A stretch of 64,000 nucleotides of DNA from an uncultured Oscillospiraceae bacterium (lineage in GTDB: Bacteria > Bacillota > Clostridia > Oscillospirales > Acutalibacteraceae), in NCBI GenBank assembly GCA_900549775.1, contig URPR01000005.1, positions 1-64,000 on the forward strand, read 5' to 3'. A program made the position numbers and the translations under genes. Below, piece after piece: positions 42,875-52,947 of this stretch; within the stretch, counting starts at the first letter, position 1, and the number at the start of each line of letters is the position of its first letter. A model generated the notes under the pieces. That model worked only from the letters and a program-made list of their open reading frames with translations. It searched no databases and was not told the DNA's origin.

Positions 42875-43186
42875 GTGGCAGTCAAGGAAAAGATTAGGAT
42901 AAGACTTAAGGGTTATGACCATCAGTTGGTGGACCAATCTGCGCTTAGAATAGTGGAAACTGCTAAACGCACAGGGGCAAAGGTTTCAGGGCCGGTGCCG
43001 CTACCTACTGAAAAGCAAGTTGTTACGATACTTCGTGCTGTTCATAAGTACAAAGATAGCCGTGAACAATTTGAAACAAGAACCCACAAAAGACTTATCG
43101 ATGTCTTGAAGCCGTCAAATAAGACCGTAGAGGCACTTATGGCGCTGGAGCTCCCTGCTGGAGTTGACATAGAGATCAAACTTTAA
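42875..43186 (+). CDS. rpsJ: 30S ribosomal protein S10
   Basis: uS10 of the 30S head, also the NusE partner of NusB in antitermination. GTG at 42875 is chosen because AAGGAGG ends eight bases before it and the protein then begins [16 protein letters not shown] as expected; 103 aa is the usual length. A longer frame back to 42827 has no such support. It opens the superoperon behind the structured leader. Confidence 0.97.
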   Translation: MAVKEKIRIRLKGYDHQLVDQSALRIVETAKRTGAKVSGPVPLPTEKQVVTILRAVHKYKDSREQFETRTHKRLIDVLKPSNKTVEALMALELPAGVDIEIKL

Positions 43187-43252
43187 GTCAATAATTGGCA
43201 GACGGGGTCAAGTTGAAGAGATTCAACCAATAACTACCTAGGAGGGAAATGT

Positions 43253-43930
43253 ATGCAAAAAGCAATAGTCGGAAAGAAAATTGGGATGACTCAAATTTTC
43301 GACGAAAAGGGCAATGTAATTCCTGTTACAGTTGTTGAAGCAGGTCCATGCGTTGTTTCACAAAAGAAAACCATAGAAAATGATGGTTACAATTCAATTC
43401 AAATGGGATTTGGCGACATAAAACTTAAATTTAAAAAGGGTACGAGATCTAGCAAATTTGATGAAAAGCCTAGCAATGTAACTTTACCTATGCAAGGGCA
43501 TTTCGCAAAAGCTGATGTAGCGCCGAAGAAAGTTTTACGTGAGTTCCGTTTCGACAATATCGATCAATATAATGTTGGGGATATTATTAAGGCGGATGTG
43601 TTTACAGAAGGAGATAAGATCGACGTAACGGGTACCAGCAAAGGTAAAGGGTACCAGGGTGTTATTAAACGCTGGAATGCACACAGATTAAAGGAAACTC
43701 ATGGTTCAGGTCCGGTTGTACGTCATGCAGGTTCCAATGGTGCTTGTTCAGACCCATCAAGAGTGTTTAAGGGCAAAAAGTTACCGGGACATATGGGTGC
43801 AGAAAGAATCACAGTGCAGAATTTACAAGTAGTAAAAGTAGATAGTGAAAATAACTTGATTGCTATAAAAGGAGCTATACCAGGTCCAAATGGCGGAACA
43901 GTTATAATTCGTGAGAGCGTAAAGGCTTAA
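43253..43930 (+). CDS. rplC: 50S ribosomal protein L3
   Basis: uL3, an early 50S assembly protein whose long loop reaches the peptidyl transferase centre. It opens [15 protein letters not shown] and carries [15 protein letters not shown] and the HRGSxxxxG-like loop as [18 protein letters not shown]. 225 aa is some 15 longer than typical. The extra residues are spread through the first half rather than in one insertion. GGAGGG precedes the ATG. Confidence 0.97.
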   Translation: MQKAIVGKKIGMTQIFDEKGNVIPVTVVEAGPCVVSQKKTIENDGYNSIQMGFGDIKLKFKKGTRSSKFDEKPSNVTLPMQGHFAKADVAPKKVLREFRFDNIDQYNVGDIIKADVFTEGDKIDVTGTSKGKGYQGVIKRWNAHRLKETHGSGPVVRHAGSNGACSDPSRVFKGKKLPGHMGAERITVQNLQVVKVDSENNLIAIKGAIPGPNGGTVIIRESVKA

Positions 43931-43946
43931 GGAAGGAGGAAGAAGT

Positions 43947-44570
43947 ATGCCAAATGTACAAGTGCTGAATATGGCAGGACAAAAAGTTGGCGAGATGAGT
44001 TTAAACGACAATGTATTCGGCGTAAAACCCAACAAGACTGTTATGCATGAAATGGTTGTAAATTATCTTGCAAATCAACGCCAAGGCACACAATCTGCAT
44101 TGACGAGAGCAGAAGTTTCAGGCGGTGGTAAAAAACCATGGAGGCAAAAAGGAACAGGTCATGCAAGACAAGGCTCGATTCGTTCGCCACAATGGAGACA
44201 TGGTGGTGTAGTGTTTGCTCCGAAGCCTAGAGATTACGGTTTTGATGTAAATAAAAAAGAAAGACGTCTTGCTATGAAGTCAGCCCTTTCGAGCAAAGTT
44301 TTAGACAGCAATATGATAGTTCTAGACAAGATAGCTGTAGATGACTTTAAGACTAAGAAAGTAGTAGAAATGCTAAAAGCTATAGGGGCGGGCAAAAAAG
44401 TTCTATTAGTTCTTCCGGAAAAAGATGAGAAAGTGATAAATTCGGCTAGAAACATAGAAGGTGTTAAAACCGCTGGTGTAAATACATTGAATGTTTACGA
44501 CATATTAAATTGCACAAGCCTTGTAGTAGCACAAGAAGCAGTAAATAAAATCGAGGAGGTGTATGCTTAA
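43947..44570 (+). CDS. rplD: 50S ribosomal protein L4
   Basis: uL4 lines the exit tunnel and is the autoregulator of S10 operons. 207 aa; the extended loop [19 protein letters not shown] with the following [10 protein letters not shown] is intact (about 48-78), as is the C-terminal globular part. AAGGAGGA precedes the ATG. Its stop codon shares one base with the rplW start. Confidence 0.97.
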   Translation: MPNVQVLNMAGQKVGEMSLNDNVFGVKPNKTVMHEMVVNYLANQRQGTQSALTRAEVSGGGKKPWRQKGTGHARQGSIRSPQWRHGGVVFAPKPRDYGFDVNKKERRLAMKSALSSKVLDSNMIVLDKIAVDDFKTKKVVEMLKAIGAGKKVLLVLPEKDEKVINSARNIEGVKTAGVNTLNVYDILNCTSLVVAQEAVNKIEEVYA

Positions 44571-44860
44571 TGGCAGCGCAAGATATAATTATCCGTCCGA
44601 TAATCACGGAAAAGAGCATGAATGGCATAGCCATGAAAAAGTACACTTTTGAGGTTGCACCACAAGCAGGCAAGATTGAAATAAGAAAAGCTGTAGAAGA
44701 ACTGTTTGGAGTTAAAGTTGAAAAAGTAAATACGATGCATGTTAGAGGCAGACTAAGACGCCAAGGCAGAAATCAAGGTTACACTAAGGCGTGGAAAAAA
44801 GCGATAGTTAAGCTTACAGATGACAGTAAAGGCATAGAGTTTTTTGAAAGTATGAACTAA
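44570..44860 (+). CDS. rplW: 50S ribosomal protein L23
   Basis: uL23 at the tunnel exit is the docking site for trigger factor and SRP. 96 aa, opening [16 protein letters not shown], with the loop [20 protein letters not shown]. The start overlaps the rplD stop and GAGGTG lies upstream. Instead of rplB, the next two genes are small double-glycine-leader genes, an unusual break in this operon. Confidence 0.96.
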   Translation: MAAQDIIIRPIITEKSMNGIAMKKYTFEVAPQAGKIEIRKAVEELFGVKVEKVNTMHVRGRLRRQGRNQGYTKAWKKAIVKLTDDSKGIEFFESMN

Positions 44861-44981
44861 TAAAATATCGAACATTACGATCATAACATGATAATTTGTT
44901 TGGCTAGATTAGGATTATTTATAAAGCTTAGAAGGTTGTAAGAATATTGAAAAAACAATAAAGGAGTGCACCTTTTTAAGT

Positions 44982-45332
44982 ATGATAAAAACTATAAATA
45001 AAGAAGATATGGTAAAAGTGACAGGTGGAGTCAAAGCCATGCTGGTAAAAACATCAAATAGAGAAGAATCAGCATTTATTTTAAAAGAGCTATATGAAGC
45101 TAAAAAATGCGGAGTTGGACCATTTATAAATGCGACTTTTCAACAAATTCATATTGATGGAGCTTGGCCGGAAGATGGTATTCTTGTATTCGATTACGGA
45201 GAAATGGATGATTTTATATCAGATCCAAATAATACAAAAATTTTTCAGCTTCTGCGTAGGCTTGGAAATACGTATAGGAGTAATTTTTTATCCGTGATAA
45301 GGTTCGTAAATGCAAACCAGCCTGTAAGTTGA
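44982..45332 (+). CDS. Double-glycine-leader small protein 4 (116 aa), inside the S10 operon
   Basis: Leader MIKTINKEDMVKVTGG (16 residues) with the same K-[IV]-[TN]-G-G end as the 39-40 kb array. The 100-residue core begins VKAMLVKTSNREES and is soluble and acidic (PEDGILVFDYGEMDDF), with no clear tie to known families. AAAGGAG lies about 15 bases before the ATG, longer than ideal. It follows rplW after a 121-base gap without a terminator, so it should be co-transcribed with ribosomal genes. Function unknown. Confidence 0.65.
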   Translation: MIKTINKEDMVKVTGGVKAMLVKTSNREESAFILKELYEAKKCGVGPFINATFQQIHIDGAWPEDGILVFDYGEMDDFISDPNNTKIFQLLRRLGNTYRSNFLSVIRFVNANQPVS

Positions 45333-45397
45333 TTTTAAAAGTTTTGTTGTAGGCATAGAACTTAGAAAACCCGATCTTATTTAGAGGAGTTTTTGCT

Positions 45398-45724
45398 ATG
45401 TTGAGACTTTTATCTTTTAAAGAAACTAAAAAAATAACAGCTGGAACGAGAATGTCTACCCTTACACTCTTTGCAGACAATGTATCGAAGCAAAAATATT
45501 TATATAACTTTTTATCAAGTAGATTTCCTGATTGTCTGATTACATTGAATGAAAACCTAAAAATGAATTTTGAATATTATTGCGTTAGAGTTATAGGAGA
45601 CACAACATATCATTCTTCCGAGGATGAATGGGCAGATATCTTGTATGGCGTAATATCAAATAAAGAATCAGAGCTAAACATGATTTTATTTGATTTTTAT
45701 TCAGTTGAATCTGAAATTTTTTAA
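45398..45724 (+). CDS. Double-glycine-leader-like small protein 5 (108 aa), inside the S10 operon
   Basis: N-terminus [16 protein letters not shown] again fits the leader pattern, here with Ala-Gly at the cleavage position. The 92-residue core ([16 protein letters not shown]...) is aromatic- and acid-rich and ends in YSVESEIF. Its core is not obviously like protein 4 or the 39-40 kb trio. GAGGAG lies eight bases before the ATG. It sits between protein 4 and rplB with no terminator. The weaker leader makes export less certain. Function unknown. Confidence 0.6.
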   Translation: MLRLLSFKETKKITAGTRMSTLTLFADNVSKQKYLYNFLSSRFPDCLITLNENLKMNFEYYCVRVIGDTTYHSSEDEWADILYGVISNKESELNMILFDFYSVESEIF

Positions 45725-45794
45725 GCAGCAATACGAAATAAAGCAGCTAAGGAGAGTCAATCTCCGCAAAGCTAAAATAAGGAGTGAAATTAAA

Positions 45795-46628
45795 TTGGCA
45801 ATTAAAAGTTATAAACCAACAACTCCATCGAGAAGAAACATGTCAGTTGTTGATTATTCAGGACTTTCTAAAGTGGCACCTGAAAAAAGTTTGATTGAGC
45901 CTCTTAACAAAAAGTCAGGAAGAAATAGCTATGGGAGAATTACAGTGCGCCATAAAGGTGGCGGAAACAGAAGGAAATATCGCGTAATAGACTTTAAACG
46001 TCAAAAGTTCGATATGCCTGCTAAAGTTTTGACTTTAGAATATGACCCTAACCGTTCGGCACATATTGCGCTTATCCAATATGAAGACGGAGAGAAGAGT
46101 TACATTACAGCACCAAACGGTTTAAAAATAGGAGACACTGTAGTAGCGGGTCCTAATGCAGATATAAGACCAGGTAACGCATTGCCTCTCACCAACATTC
46201 CAGTAGGTACATTTATACACAACGTTGAGATGTACCCGGGAAAAGGAGCACAGTTGGCAAGATCTGCAGGAAACATGGCTCAGCTTATGGCTAAAGAAGG
46301 CAAATTGGCACTTTTAAGATTACCTTCAGGTGAGTTGAGAAATGTTCCGATAGAATGCATGGCAACTGTTGGAGAAGTAGGAAACTCAGACCACGAAAAC
46401 GTTAAAATCGGTAAAGCTGGTAGAAAACGTCATATGGGTATAAGACCAACAGTTCGTGGATCGGTTATGAACCCGTGCGATCACCCACATGGTGGTGGTG
46501 AAGGTAAAAGTCCTATCGGACGTTCAGGTCCTGTTACACCTTGGGGTAAACCTACTCTTGGCTATAAGACTAGATCTAAACATAATAAGTCTGATAAGTT
46601 CATCGTTAAACGTAGAAACGGTAAATAG
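45795..46628 (+). CDS. rplB: 50S ribosomal protein L2
   Basis: uL2, needed for subunit joining and peptidyl transfer. TTG at 45795 follows AAGGAGTG and gives the standard [14 protein letters not shown] start; 277 aa is normal. The upstream extension of the frame to 45690 overlaps small protein 5 and lacks support. The C-terminal [19 protein letters not shown] with the functional histidine is intact. Confidence 0.97.
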   Translation: MAIKSYKPTTPSRRNMSVVDYSGLSKVAPEKSLIEPLNKKSGRNSYGRITVRHKGGGNRRKYRVIDFKRQKFDMPAKVLTLEYDPNRSAHIALIQYEDGEKSYITAPNGLKIGDTVVAGPNADIRPGNALPLTNIPVGTFIHNVEMYPGKGAQLARSAGNMAQLMAKEGKLALLRLPSGELRNVPIECMATVGEVGNSDHENVKIGKAGRKRHMGIRPTVRGSVMNPCDHPHGGGEGKSPIGRSGPVTPWGKPTLGYKTRSKHNKSDKFIVKRRNGK

Positions 46629-46657
46629 TTGAAAGATACAGAAAGGAGCTAATAGTA

Positions 46658-46933
46658 ATGGGAAGAAGTGTTAAAAAAGGTCCTTATGTACAGCCGGTGT
46701 TGCTAAAAAGAGTTCAGGAAATGAACAAGAATGGCGAAAAGAAAGTTTTAAAAACTTGGAGCCGTTCATCGACGATATTTCCTGACTTTGTAGGGCACAC
46801 ATTTGCCGTTCATGATGGACGTAAACACGTACCGGTATATGTTACTGAAGATATGGTGGGTCACAAACTTGGAGAGTTTGCTCCTACAAGAACATTCAGA
46901 GGTCATGCCGGAGCAAAAACAACAAAGAAATAA
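46658..46933 (+). CDS. rpsS: 30S ribosomal protein S19
   Basis: uS19 of the 30S head, near the A-site tRNA. 91 aa; starts [18 protein letters not shown] and contains [19 protein letters not shown] and [12 protein letters not shown], the family core. GAAAGGAG precedes the ATG. It lies between rplB and rplV. Confidence 0.97.
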   Translation: MGRSVKKGPYVQPVLLKRVQEMNKNGEKKVLKTWSRSSTIFPDFVGHTFAVHDGRKHVPVYVTEDMVGHKLGEFAPTRTFRGHAGAKTTKK

Positions 46934-46956
46934 GCAGCAAAGGAGTGTAGAGTTAG

Positions 46957-47292
46957 ATGGAAGCTATGGCTAAGTTAAAATATGCCAGAATTTCTCCGCG
47001 AAAAGTTTCAATTGTGCTTGATTTAATAAGAAACAAGCCGGTTAATGTTGCAATGGCTATTCTAAGGCATACCCCAAAGGCTGCCTGTGAAGATCTTCAA
47101 AAATTGTTAAAATCAGCGATTGCGAATGCAGAGAACAATTTCCATATGGATGCAGAAAAGTTGTTTGTATCGAAGTGCTTTGTTTGTCCGGGACCAATTT
47201 TAAAAAGGATTCGTCCGAAGGATCACGGTAGAGCACACAGAATAGAAAAAAGAACTTCTCATGTAACCATAGTTTTGGAAGAGAAAGAATAA
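46957..47292 (+). CDS. rplV: 50S ribosomal protein L22
   Basis: uL22, whose beta-hairpin lines the exit tunnel and is a macrolide-resistance hot spot. 111 aa, with [20 protein letters not shown] and the hairpin [18 protein letters not shown] intact. AAAGGAGTG lies upstream of the ATG. An internal ATG three codons later is possible. Confidence 0.97.
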   Translation: MEAMAKLKYARISPRKVSIVLDLIRNKPVNVAMAILRHTPKAACEDLQKLLKSAIANAENNFHMDAEKLFVSKCFVCPGPILKRIRPKDHGRAHRIEKRTSHVTIVLEEKE

Positions 47293-47313
47293 TGCAGGTA
47301 AGGAGGTAAATAA

Positions 47314-47982
47314 ATGGGCCAAAAAGTAAATCCACATGGTCTTCGTGTTGGAGTAATTAAAGATTGGAGTTCTCGCTGGTACGCTAAAGATAAAGATTTC
47401 GGAGACTTATTAGTAGAAGACTACAATCTTAGAAAAGTGTTAAGAAAAAAATTAGCGAACGCAGGCGTTCCGAAGATAGATATAGAACGTGATGCAAATA
47501 AAGTTAGAGTGCATATTTTCTGTGCAAAACCTGGAATGGTTATTGGAAAAGGCGGCGCTGAGATAGAAAAGCTTAGATTGAGCTGTGAAAAGATGTTAAA
47601 CAAACCTGTTTTGATCAACATCGTAGAAGTAAAGTCGCCAGACCTTGATGCACAACTTATTTCTGAAAATATAGCATTACAACTTGAAAAGAGAGTTTCA
47701 TTCAGACGTGCAATGAAACAATCCATAGGCAGAGCAATGAAATTTGGAGCAAAAGGCATAAAAGTGCAAGTGTCTGGACGTTTAGGCGGAGCAGAAATTG
47801 CTAGAAGCGAACGTTATCACGAAGGAACAATACCTCTTCAAACTTTGAGAGCTGATATAGATTATGGTTTTTCTGAAGCTAATACGACTTATGGGAAAAT
47901 CGGAGTAAAAGTATGGCTCTATAAAGGCGAAGTTTTAGGTGACGCTAGAGCTCCCAGAGAAAAGGAAGGGGGCAAAAAATAA
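47314..47982 (+). CDS. rpsC: 30S ribosomal protein S3
   Basis: uS3 at the mRNA entry channel, with helicase activity. 222 aa; opens [19 protein letters not shown], has the KH motif [12 protein letters not shown] and the C-terminal [12 protein letters not shown] segment. GGAGGT precedes the ATG. Its stop shares a base with the rplP start. Confidence 0.97.
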   Translation: MGQKVNPHGLRVGVIKDWSSRWYAKDKDFGDLLVEDYNLRKVLRKKLANAGVPKIDIERDANKVRVHIFCAKPGMVIGKGGAEIEKLRLSCEKMLNKPVLINIVEVKSPDLDAQLISENIALQLEKRVSFRRAMKQSIGRAMKFGAKGIKVQVSGRLGGAEIARSERYHEGTIPLQTLRADIDYGFSEANTTYGKIGVKVWLYKGEVLGDARAPREKEGGKK

Positions 47983-48407
47983 TGTTGATGCCAAAACGTG
48001 TAAAGTATCGTAGAGTACACAGAGGTCGTATGACGGGTAGAGCACTTAAAGGTAACACTGTTTCCAACGGCGACTATGGCTTACAAAGCATGGAACCAGC
48101 TTGGATTACAGCAAATCAGATTGAAGCTGCTCGTATTGCAATGACACGTTATTGCAAGAGGTTCGGTAAAGTCTGGATAAAGATTTTTCCAGATAAACCG
48201 ATAAGTAAAAAACCTTTGGAAACCCGTATGGGTAAAGGTAAAGGTGCTCCTGAATATTGGGTAGCGGTGGTAAAACCGGGCAGAGTTATGTTTGAGATTG
48301 CCGGTGTACCAGAAGAAACAGCAAGAGAAGCTATGCGACTCGCAGCTAATAAGTTACCGGTTAAGTGTAAATTTATAAAAAAGCAAGAAACGGATGGTGA
48401 ACAGTAA
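47982..48407 (+). CDS. rplP: 50S ribosomal protein L16
   Basis: uL16, near the A-site tRNA elbow. 141 aa with the canonical [19 protein letters not shown] start; GGAAGGGGG in the rpsC end provides the ribosome binding site. The conserved [18 protein letters not shown] segment, often contacted by antibiotics, is present. One-base overlaps join it to rpsC and rpmC. Confidence 0.97.
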   Translation: MLMPKRVKYRRVHRGRMTGRALKGNTVSNGDYGLQSMEPAWITANQIEAARIAMTRYCKRFGKVWIKIFPDKPISKKPLETRMGKGKGAPEYWVAVVKPGRVMFEIAGVPEETAREAMRLAANKLPVKCKFIKKQETDGEQ

Positions 48408-48613
48408 TGAAAGCTTCGGAACTTAGGAAAATGTCGAACGAAGAGCTTGAAGCAAAATTAAAAGAGCTAAAAGCAGAACTATTTAATTTACGTTTTCAAC
48501 TTGCTGTAAACCAACTAGAAAACCCGATGCGAATTAGCGCAGTGAAAAAAGACATTGCAAGAGTGAAAACTATTCTTACTCAAAATGAATTGCAGTCTCG
48601 CGCAGATGCATAA
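48407..48613 (+). CDS. rpmC: 50S ribosomal protein L29
   Basis: uL29, a small two-helix protein at the tunnel exit next to L23. 68 aa with [20 protein letters not shown] and the [16 protein letters not shown] core. It overlaps rplP by one base and precedes rpsQ. Confidence 0.96.
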   Translation: MKASELRKMSNEELEAKLKELKAELFNLRFQLAVNQLENPMRISAVKKDIARVKTILTQNELQSRADA

Positions 48614-48630
48614 GGGAAGGAGGTTTTTGC

Positions 48631-48888
48631 GTGGTTGAGAGAAATATGAGAAAAACGAATGTGGGCAGAGTGGTTAGCGATAAAATGGACAAAACGATCG
48701 TAGTAGCGATAGAAGACAGCGTCAAACATAAGCTATACAATAAGATCATCAAAAGAACGGTTAAGCTGAAAGCACACGATGAAAATAATGAATGCAAAAT
48801 AGGGGACCGTGTTCGTGTGATGGAAACTCGCCCATTGAGCAAAGACAAAAGATGGCGTTTAGTTGAAATAATAGAAAAAGCGAAATAG
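48631..48888 (+). CDS. rpsQ: 30S ribosomal protein S17
   Basis: uS17, a primary 16S rRNA binder with an OB fold. 85 aa from GTG after AAGGAGG. Core features are [16 protein letters not shown] and [16 protein letters not shown]. It ends the S10 operon proper; rplN follows after 68 bases with no terminator. Confidence 0.96.
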   Translation: MVERNMRKTNVGRVVSDKMDKTIVVAIEDSVKHKLYNKIIKRTVKLKAHDENNECKIGDRVRVMETRPLSKDKRWRLVEIIEKAK

Positions 48889-48956
48889 TTTAAAATAGTC
48901 AGCAAAAAGCCCGTAACCGGCTGGAGCTATTTAAAACTGTAAAGGAGGAACGCACT

Positions 48957-49325
48957 GTGATACAACAGCAATCTTACCTTAAAGTAGCGGATAACACTGG
49001 CGCAAAAGAAATTATGTGCATACGTGTTTTAGGTGGAACCCGCAGAAGGTATGCTAGAATTGGCGACGTTGTGGTAGCATCTGTAAAAAAAGCAGCACCC
49101 GGCGGCGTTGTAAAAAAAGGTGATGTAGTTAAAGCAGTTATAGTCAGAACCGTCAACCCTACAAGACGTGCTGATGGTACTTACATTCGTTTTGATGAAA
49201 ATGCAGCTGTTTTAATTAAAGACGATAAAACCCCTAGGGGTACACGTATATTTGGACCTGTAGCAAGAGAATTAAGAGATGAAGGATATATGAAAATCTT
49301 AAGTCTTGCTCCGGAAGTGCTTTGA
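48957..49325 (+). CDS. rplN: 50S ribosomal protein L14
   Basis: uL14 at the subunit interface, also the target of the silencing factor RsfS. 122 aa from GTG behind AAAGGAGG. It opens [20 protein letters not shown] and has the [20 protein letters not shown] end. It is the first gene of the spc part of the cluster. Confidence 0.97.
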   Translation: MIQQQSYLKVADNTGAKEIMCIRVLGGTRRRYARIGDVVVASVKKAAPGGVVKKGDVVKAVIVRTVNPTRRADGTYIRFDENAAVLIKDDKTPRGTRIFGPVARELRDEGYMKILSLAPEVL

Positions 49326-49339
49326 TGGAGGTGTTCACT

Positions 49340-49660
49340 ATGATAAAAAAAGTACATGTAAAAACAGGTGACACTGTAGTTGTATTAAGCGGCAAAGAGC
49401 GTGGCAAAAAAGGAAAAATTATTGCAGTTAGTCCAAAGGAAGGTAAGGTAATAATTGAAGGAGTTAACATGGTATCGAAGCATGTTAAGCCTAAGAAAAT
49501 GGGAGAAGCTGGAGGCATAATAAAAGCTGAAGGCGCTATGTATGCAAGCAAAGTACAGCTGGTATGTCCGAGCTGCGACAAGGCTACACGTATTGCACAC
49601 AAGATCTCAGAAGATGGTAAGAAACAACGCATTTGCAAAAAATGTGGTAAGACGCTTTAA
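49340..49660 (+). CDS. rplX: 50S ribosomal protein L24
   Basis: uL24, an assembly initiator with a KOW motif (GDTVVVLSGKERGKKGKI). ATG at 49340 follows GGAGGTG and gives 106 aa; the upstream frame start overlaps rplN. The C-terminal part carries two Cys-x2-Cys pairs (CPSC and CKKC), so a zinc site is likely, as in some Firmicutes L24. Confidence 0.96.
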   Translation: MIKKVHVKTGDTVVVLSGKERGKKGKIIAVSPKEGKVIIEGVNMVSKHVKPKKMGEAGGIIKAEGAMYASKVQLVCPSCDKATRIAHKISEDGKKQRICKKCGKTL

Positions 49661-49672
49661 GGAGGATAGAAC

Positions 49673-50212
49673 ATGGCAAGATTAAAAGATTTTTATAAAT
49701 CTGAAGTTGCACCGGCACTAATGAATAAGTTCTCATACAAAAGCGTCATGCAAATACCAAAGCTTGATAAGATAGTTATCAATGTTGGCGCTGGCGAAGC
49801 TAGAGATAATTCAAAAGCTATAGATGCGATCATCAGAGATATAGAAACAATTACAGGTCAGCATCCTGCTGTATGTAAAGCCAAAAAATCTGTTGCGAAC
49901 TTTAAAATAAGAGAAGGCATGAACATCGGCGTGAAAGTTACCTTAAGGGGCGACAGGATGTATGAATTCCTAGATAGACTTTTCAATGTAGCACTTCCTA
50001 GAGTTAGAGATTTTAGAGGAATAAATCCTAACTCATTTGACGGTCGTGGAAACTACAATATGGGAATAAAAGAACAGCTTATTTTCCCTGAAATAGAGTA
50101 CGATAAGATAGATAAAGTACGTGGAATGGATATTTGTTTCGCTACTACAGCAAAAACAGACGAAGAAGCCAAGGCACTTTTAGAGCTTTTAGGCGCACCG
50201 TTTACGAAATAA
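49673..50212 (+). CDS. rplE: 50S ribosomal protein L5
   Basis: uL5 binds 5S rRNA and contacts the P-site tRNA. 179 aa, with [15 protein letters not shown] near the start, [17 protein letters not shown] and the [18 protein letters not shown] loop. AAGGAGG lies before the ATG. Confidence 0.97.
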   Translation: MARLKDFYKSEVAPALMNKFSYKSVMQIPKLDKIVINVGAGEARDNSKAIDAIIRDIETITGQHPAVCKAKKSVANFKIREGMNIGVKVTLRGDRMYEFLDRLFNVALPRVRDFRGINPNSFDGRGNYNMGIKEQLIFPEIEYDKIDKVRGMDICFATTAKTDEEAKALLELLGAPFTK

Positions 50213-50224
50213 GGAGGGATTATT

Positions 50225-50410
50225 GTGGCCAAGACTTCTATGAAAGTCAAGCAGCAAAGAAAACAGAAGTATTCAACACGCGAATATAACAGATGTAAGA
50301 TCTGTGGTAGGCCGCATGCTTACCTTCGCAAATTCGGAATTTGTCGTATATGCTTCAGAGAATTGGCATATAAAGGCGAGATTCCGGGTGTTAGGAAATC
50401 CAGTTGGTAA
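50225..50410 (+). CDS. rpsN: 30S ribosomal protein S14, zinc type
   Basis: uS14 of the 30S head in its short, zinc-binding form: 61 aa with CKICG and CRICF supplying the four zinc ligands. Start is GTG after AAGGAGGG, and [16 protein letters not shown] is the usual opening. No zinc-free paralogue is seen in the window. Confidence 0.97.
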   Translation: MAKTSMKVKQQRKQKYSTREYNRCKICGRPHAYLRKFGICRICFRELAYKGEIPGVRKSSW

Positions 50411-50437
50411 AGTCTTTTTAGAAGGAGGATAAAAGGC

Positions 50438-50836
50438 ATGCAAATAACAGATACAATTGCAGACTTGTTGACTAGAATAAGAAACGCTAGCACAAGCCGC
50501 CACGAAACTGTAGATATTCCTGCGTCTAATATGAAAAAATCCATAGTAGAGATTTTGCAAGATGAAGGATATATTAAGAAATTTACAGTTATAGAAGACG
50601 GTAAGCAAGGCATTATAAGGGTTACTTTAAAGTATGACGAAAATAAAAAACCGGTTATTACTGGTTTAAAGAGAGTCTCAAAGCCAGGTTTACGCATTTA
50701 TACGGATGTAGAAAATATGCCTCAAGTTATAAAAGGGTTAGGTATAGCTATTATTTCTACGTCTAAGGGCGTAATGACAGACAAAAAAGCTAGAGAACTT
50801 AATGTAGGCGGAGAAGTATTAGCATTCATTTGGTAA
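50438..50836 (+). CDS. rpsH: 30S ribosomal protein S8
   Basis: uS8, a primary binder of the 16S central domain and repressor of spc operons in other bacteria. 132 aa, with [15 protein letters not shown] at the start and [20 protein letters not shown] at the end. AAGGAGG precedes the ATG. Confidence 0.97.
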   Translation: MQITDTIADLLTRIRNASTSRHETVDIPASNMKKSIVEILQDEGYIKKFTVIEDGKQGIIRVTLKYDENKKPVITGLKRVSKPGLRIYTDVENMPQVIKGLGIAIISTSKGVMTDKKARELNVGGEVLAFIW

Positions 50837-50852
50837 TAAAGGAGGGTAGAGC

Positions 50853-51401
50853 ATGTCTCGAATTGGAAGAAAACCTATAAATATTCCCGCAGGAGTTGAA
50901 GTGAAATTCAACGATGGCGTAATAACAGTAAAAGGCAAAAATGGAACGTTAACGAGAACTATACATCCAAATATGCAGATCAATATAGAGGAAAATGTTA
51001 TAACGGTAAATCGTCCTAACGATAATAAGGAAAACAGATCCCTTCACGGATTGACAAGAACTCTTATTGCAAATATGATTGAGGGTGTAACGGAAGGCTT
51101 CAAGAAAGAACTTGAAGTAAACGGTGTAGGATATCGTGTTCAGAAACAAGGCAAAAATCTTGTTATGAATTTAGGATTTTCGCATCAGGTTACAGTATCT
51201 GAAACTGATGATATAAAAATAGAAGTTCAAGGTACGAACAAAATAATAATTCACGGTGCTGATAAGCAAAAAGTTGGTCAGTTTGCGGCAGAAGTTCGTG
51301 AAAAGCGTCCACCGGAACCATACAAAGGCAAAGGTATAAAATATGTTGATGAACATATTCGCAGAAAAGAAGGTAAAGCCGGTAAAGGCGGCAAGAAATA
51401 A
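50853..51401 (+). CDS. rplF: 50S ribosomal protein L6
   Basis: uL6 near the factor-binding site. 182 aa, two similar domains; starts SRIGRKPINIPAGVEV and ends with the RPPEPYKGKGIKYVDEHIRR segment. The tail is Gly/Lys-rich (EGKAGKGGKK). AAGGAGG precedes the ATG. Confidence 0.97.
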   Translation: MSRIGRKPINIPAGVEVKFNDGVITVKGKNGTLTRTIHPNMQINIEENVITVNRPNDNKENRSLHGLTRTLIANMIEGVTEGFKKELEVNGVGYRVQKQGKNLVMNLGFSHQVTVSETDDIKIEVQGTNKIIIHGADKQKVGQFAAEVREKRPPEPYKGKGIKYVDEHIRRKEGKAGKGGKK

Positions 51402-51420
51402 TTAAGGAGTGAATAAACTT

Positions 51421-51780
51421 ATGGTGAACAAGCAAGACTCAAACAAAGCTAGATTGCACCGTCACAAAAGAGTGCGTGGCAAAATAAATGGTACAGCAGA
51501 ACGCCCTCGCCTAAATGTTTTCCGCTCCACGAGTAACATCTATGCCCAACTGATAGACGATGAAAAAGGCGTTACTTTAGCATCAGCATCAACATTGGAC
51601 AAAGAATTTAATGGCTACGGCGGAAACAAAGAAGCAGCAAAAATCGTTGGCAATTTGATAGCTAAAAGAGCTTTAGAAAAAGGTATCTCTGAGGTTGTGT
51701 TCGACAGAGGCGGATACGTATTTCATGGCAGAGTTAAAGAATTAGCTGACGGAGCCCGTGAGGGTGGACTTAAGTTCTAA
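51421..51780 (+). CDS. rplR: 50S ribosomal protein L18
   Basis: uL18, 5S rRNA-binding protein. ATG at 51421 follows AAGGAGTG; an upstream frame extension is not supported. 119 aa, with [33 protein letters not shown] and [20 protein letters not shown] intact. Confidence 0.96.
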   Translation: MVNKQDSNKARLHRHKRVRGKINGTAERPRLNVFRSTSNIYAQLIDDEKGVTLASASTLDKEFNGYGGNKEAAKIVGNLIAKRALEKGISEVVFDRGGYVFHGRVKELADGAREGGLKF

Positions 51781-51798
51781 GGTAAGGAGGGAATACTT

Positions 51799-52296
51799 TT
51801 GGCTAGAAATGAAGCTAGTACAATGGATTTAAAAGAACGTGTAGTTGCTATAAATCGTGTATCTAAAACCGTTAAAGGTGGACGTATATTCAAGTTTGCC
51901 GCATTGGTTGTAGTAGGAGACGGAAACGGTACGGTAGGCTTTGGTATAGGAAAAGCGGGCGAAGTTCCAGACGCTGTGAAGAAAGGTATTGAAGATGCAA
52001 AGAAAAATCTTGTAAAGATTTCTCTTAAAGGCTCAACGATTCCTCACGAAATAATCGGCGAATTTGGAGCAGGCCGAGTACTTTTAAAACCTGCAGCACC
52101 TGGTACCGGAGTTATCGCAGGAGGACCGGTACGTGCTGTTGTTGAAGCAGCCGGAATACGTGATATCAGAACAAAAGCACTTCGTTCAAATAACCCATGC
52201 AACGTAGTTAGAGCTACAATGCAGGGACTGATGAGTTTAAGAAATGCTGAACAAGTTGCGAAAATACGTAACAAATCAGTAAAAGAAATTTTGTAG
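51799..52296 (+). CDS. rpsE: 30S ribosomal protein S5
   Basis: uS5 at the mRNA entry and decoding-fidelity region. 165 aa from TTG behind AAGGAGG. Contains [37 protein letters not shown] and [19 protein letters not shown], all family hallmarks. Confidence 0.97.
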   Translation: MARNEASTMDLKERVVAINRVSKTVKGGRIFKFAALVVVGDGNGTVGFGIGKAGEVPDAVKKGIEDAKKNLVKISLKGSTIPHEIIGEFGAGRVLLKPAAPGTGVIAGGPVRAVVEAAGIRDIRTKALRSNNPCNVVRATMQGLMSLRNAEQVAKIRNKSVKEIL

Positions 52297-52307
52297 GGGG
52301 TAGCAAT

Positions 52308-52487
52308 ATGGAACAAGTTAAAATAAAGCTTGTAAAGAGTCTTATAAGCTGCAAAAAAGATCAAATTGCCACTGCCCATTCACTTGGTCTTAGAAAAATA
52401 GGTGACGAGACGATCCAACCTAACAACGAGCAGACCAAAGGTAAGGTGGCTAAAGTAATCCACCTCATAGAGCTTAATAAGGCTTAA
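52308..52487 (+). CDS. rpmD: 50S ribosomal protein L30
   Basis: uL30, 59 aa, too short for many gene finders. Translation gives EQVKIKLVKSLISCKKDQ, then TAHSLGLRKIGDET and a C-terminal GKVAKVIHLIELNKA, the complete L30 pattern. GGGGGT lies five bases before the ATG. It occupies the expected place between rpsE and rplO. Confidence 0.95.
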   Translation: MEQVKIKLVKSLISCKKDQIATAHSLGLRKIGDETIQPNNEQTKGKVAKVIHLIELNKA

Positions 52488-52505
52488 TAAAGGGGAGGTG
52501 AAAAA

Positions 52506-52946
52506 ATGGAATTACATGAACTTTCACCAGCGTGTGGCTCAAAAAAAACAGTCAAACGTATAGGTAGAGGACACGGCTCAGGTCAAGGTAAAACAGCTGG
52601 CAAGGGTCATAAAGGTCAAAAGGCTAGGTCAGGAGGAAGCATTCGTCCAGGTTTTGAAGGAGGACAAATGCCACTTCAAAGAAGGATCCCGAAAAGAGGA
52701 TTCAACAATATTTTTGCAAAGAAGATAGTTGCGGTAAATGTAGGTTCGTTGAATGTATTTGATGATGGAGCTACTGTTGATGCAAGAGCTATGATTGATG
52801 CAGGAATAATAAAAAAACAACATGATGGGATCAAAGTTTTATCAAATGGAACTTTGTCTAAAAAATTGATTGTTAAAGCTAGTGCCTTTTCTGAAAATGC
52901 TAAGACGAAAATAGAGGAGGCCGGCGGAAAGGCTGAGGTGATCTAA
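52506..52946 (+). CDS. rplO: 50S ribosomal protein L15
   Basis: uL15, a late 50S assembly protein. 146 aa; starts [19 protein letters not shown] (usual LSPAxGSxxxxKRxGRG) with the Gly-rich [20 protein letters not shown] region and [24 protein letters not shown] precedes the ATG. One base separates it from secY. Confidence 0.97.
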   Translation: MELHELSPACGSKKTVKRIGRGHGSGQGKTAGKGHKGQKARSGGSIRPGFEGGQMPLQRRIPKRGFNNIFAKKIVAVNVGSLNVFDDGATVDARAMIDAGIIKKQHDGIKVLSNGTLSKKLIVKASAFSENAKTKIEEAGGKAEVI

Positions 52947-52947
52947 G

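Noticed and set aside
45690..45794. N-terminal extension of rplB
   Set aside because: It overlaps small protein 5; L2 proteins start MAIKxYKPTTP, which begins at the TTG at 45795 behind AAGGAG.
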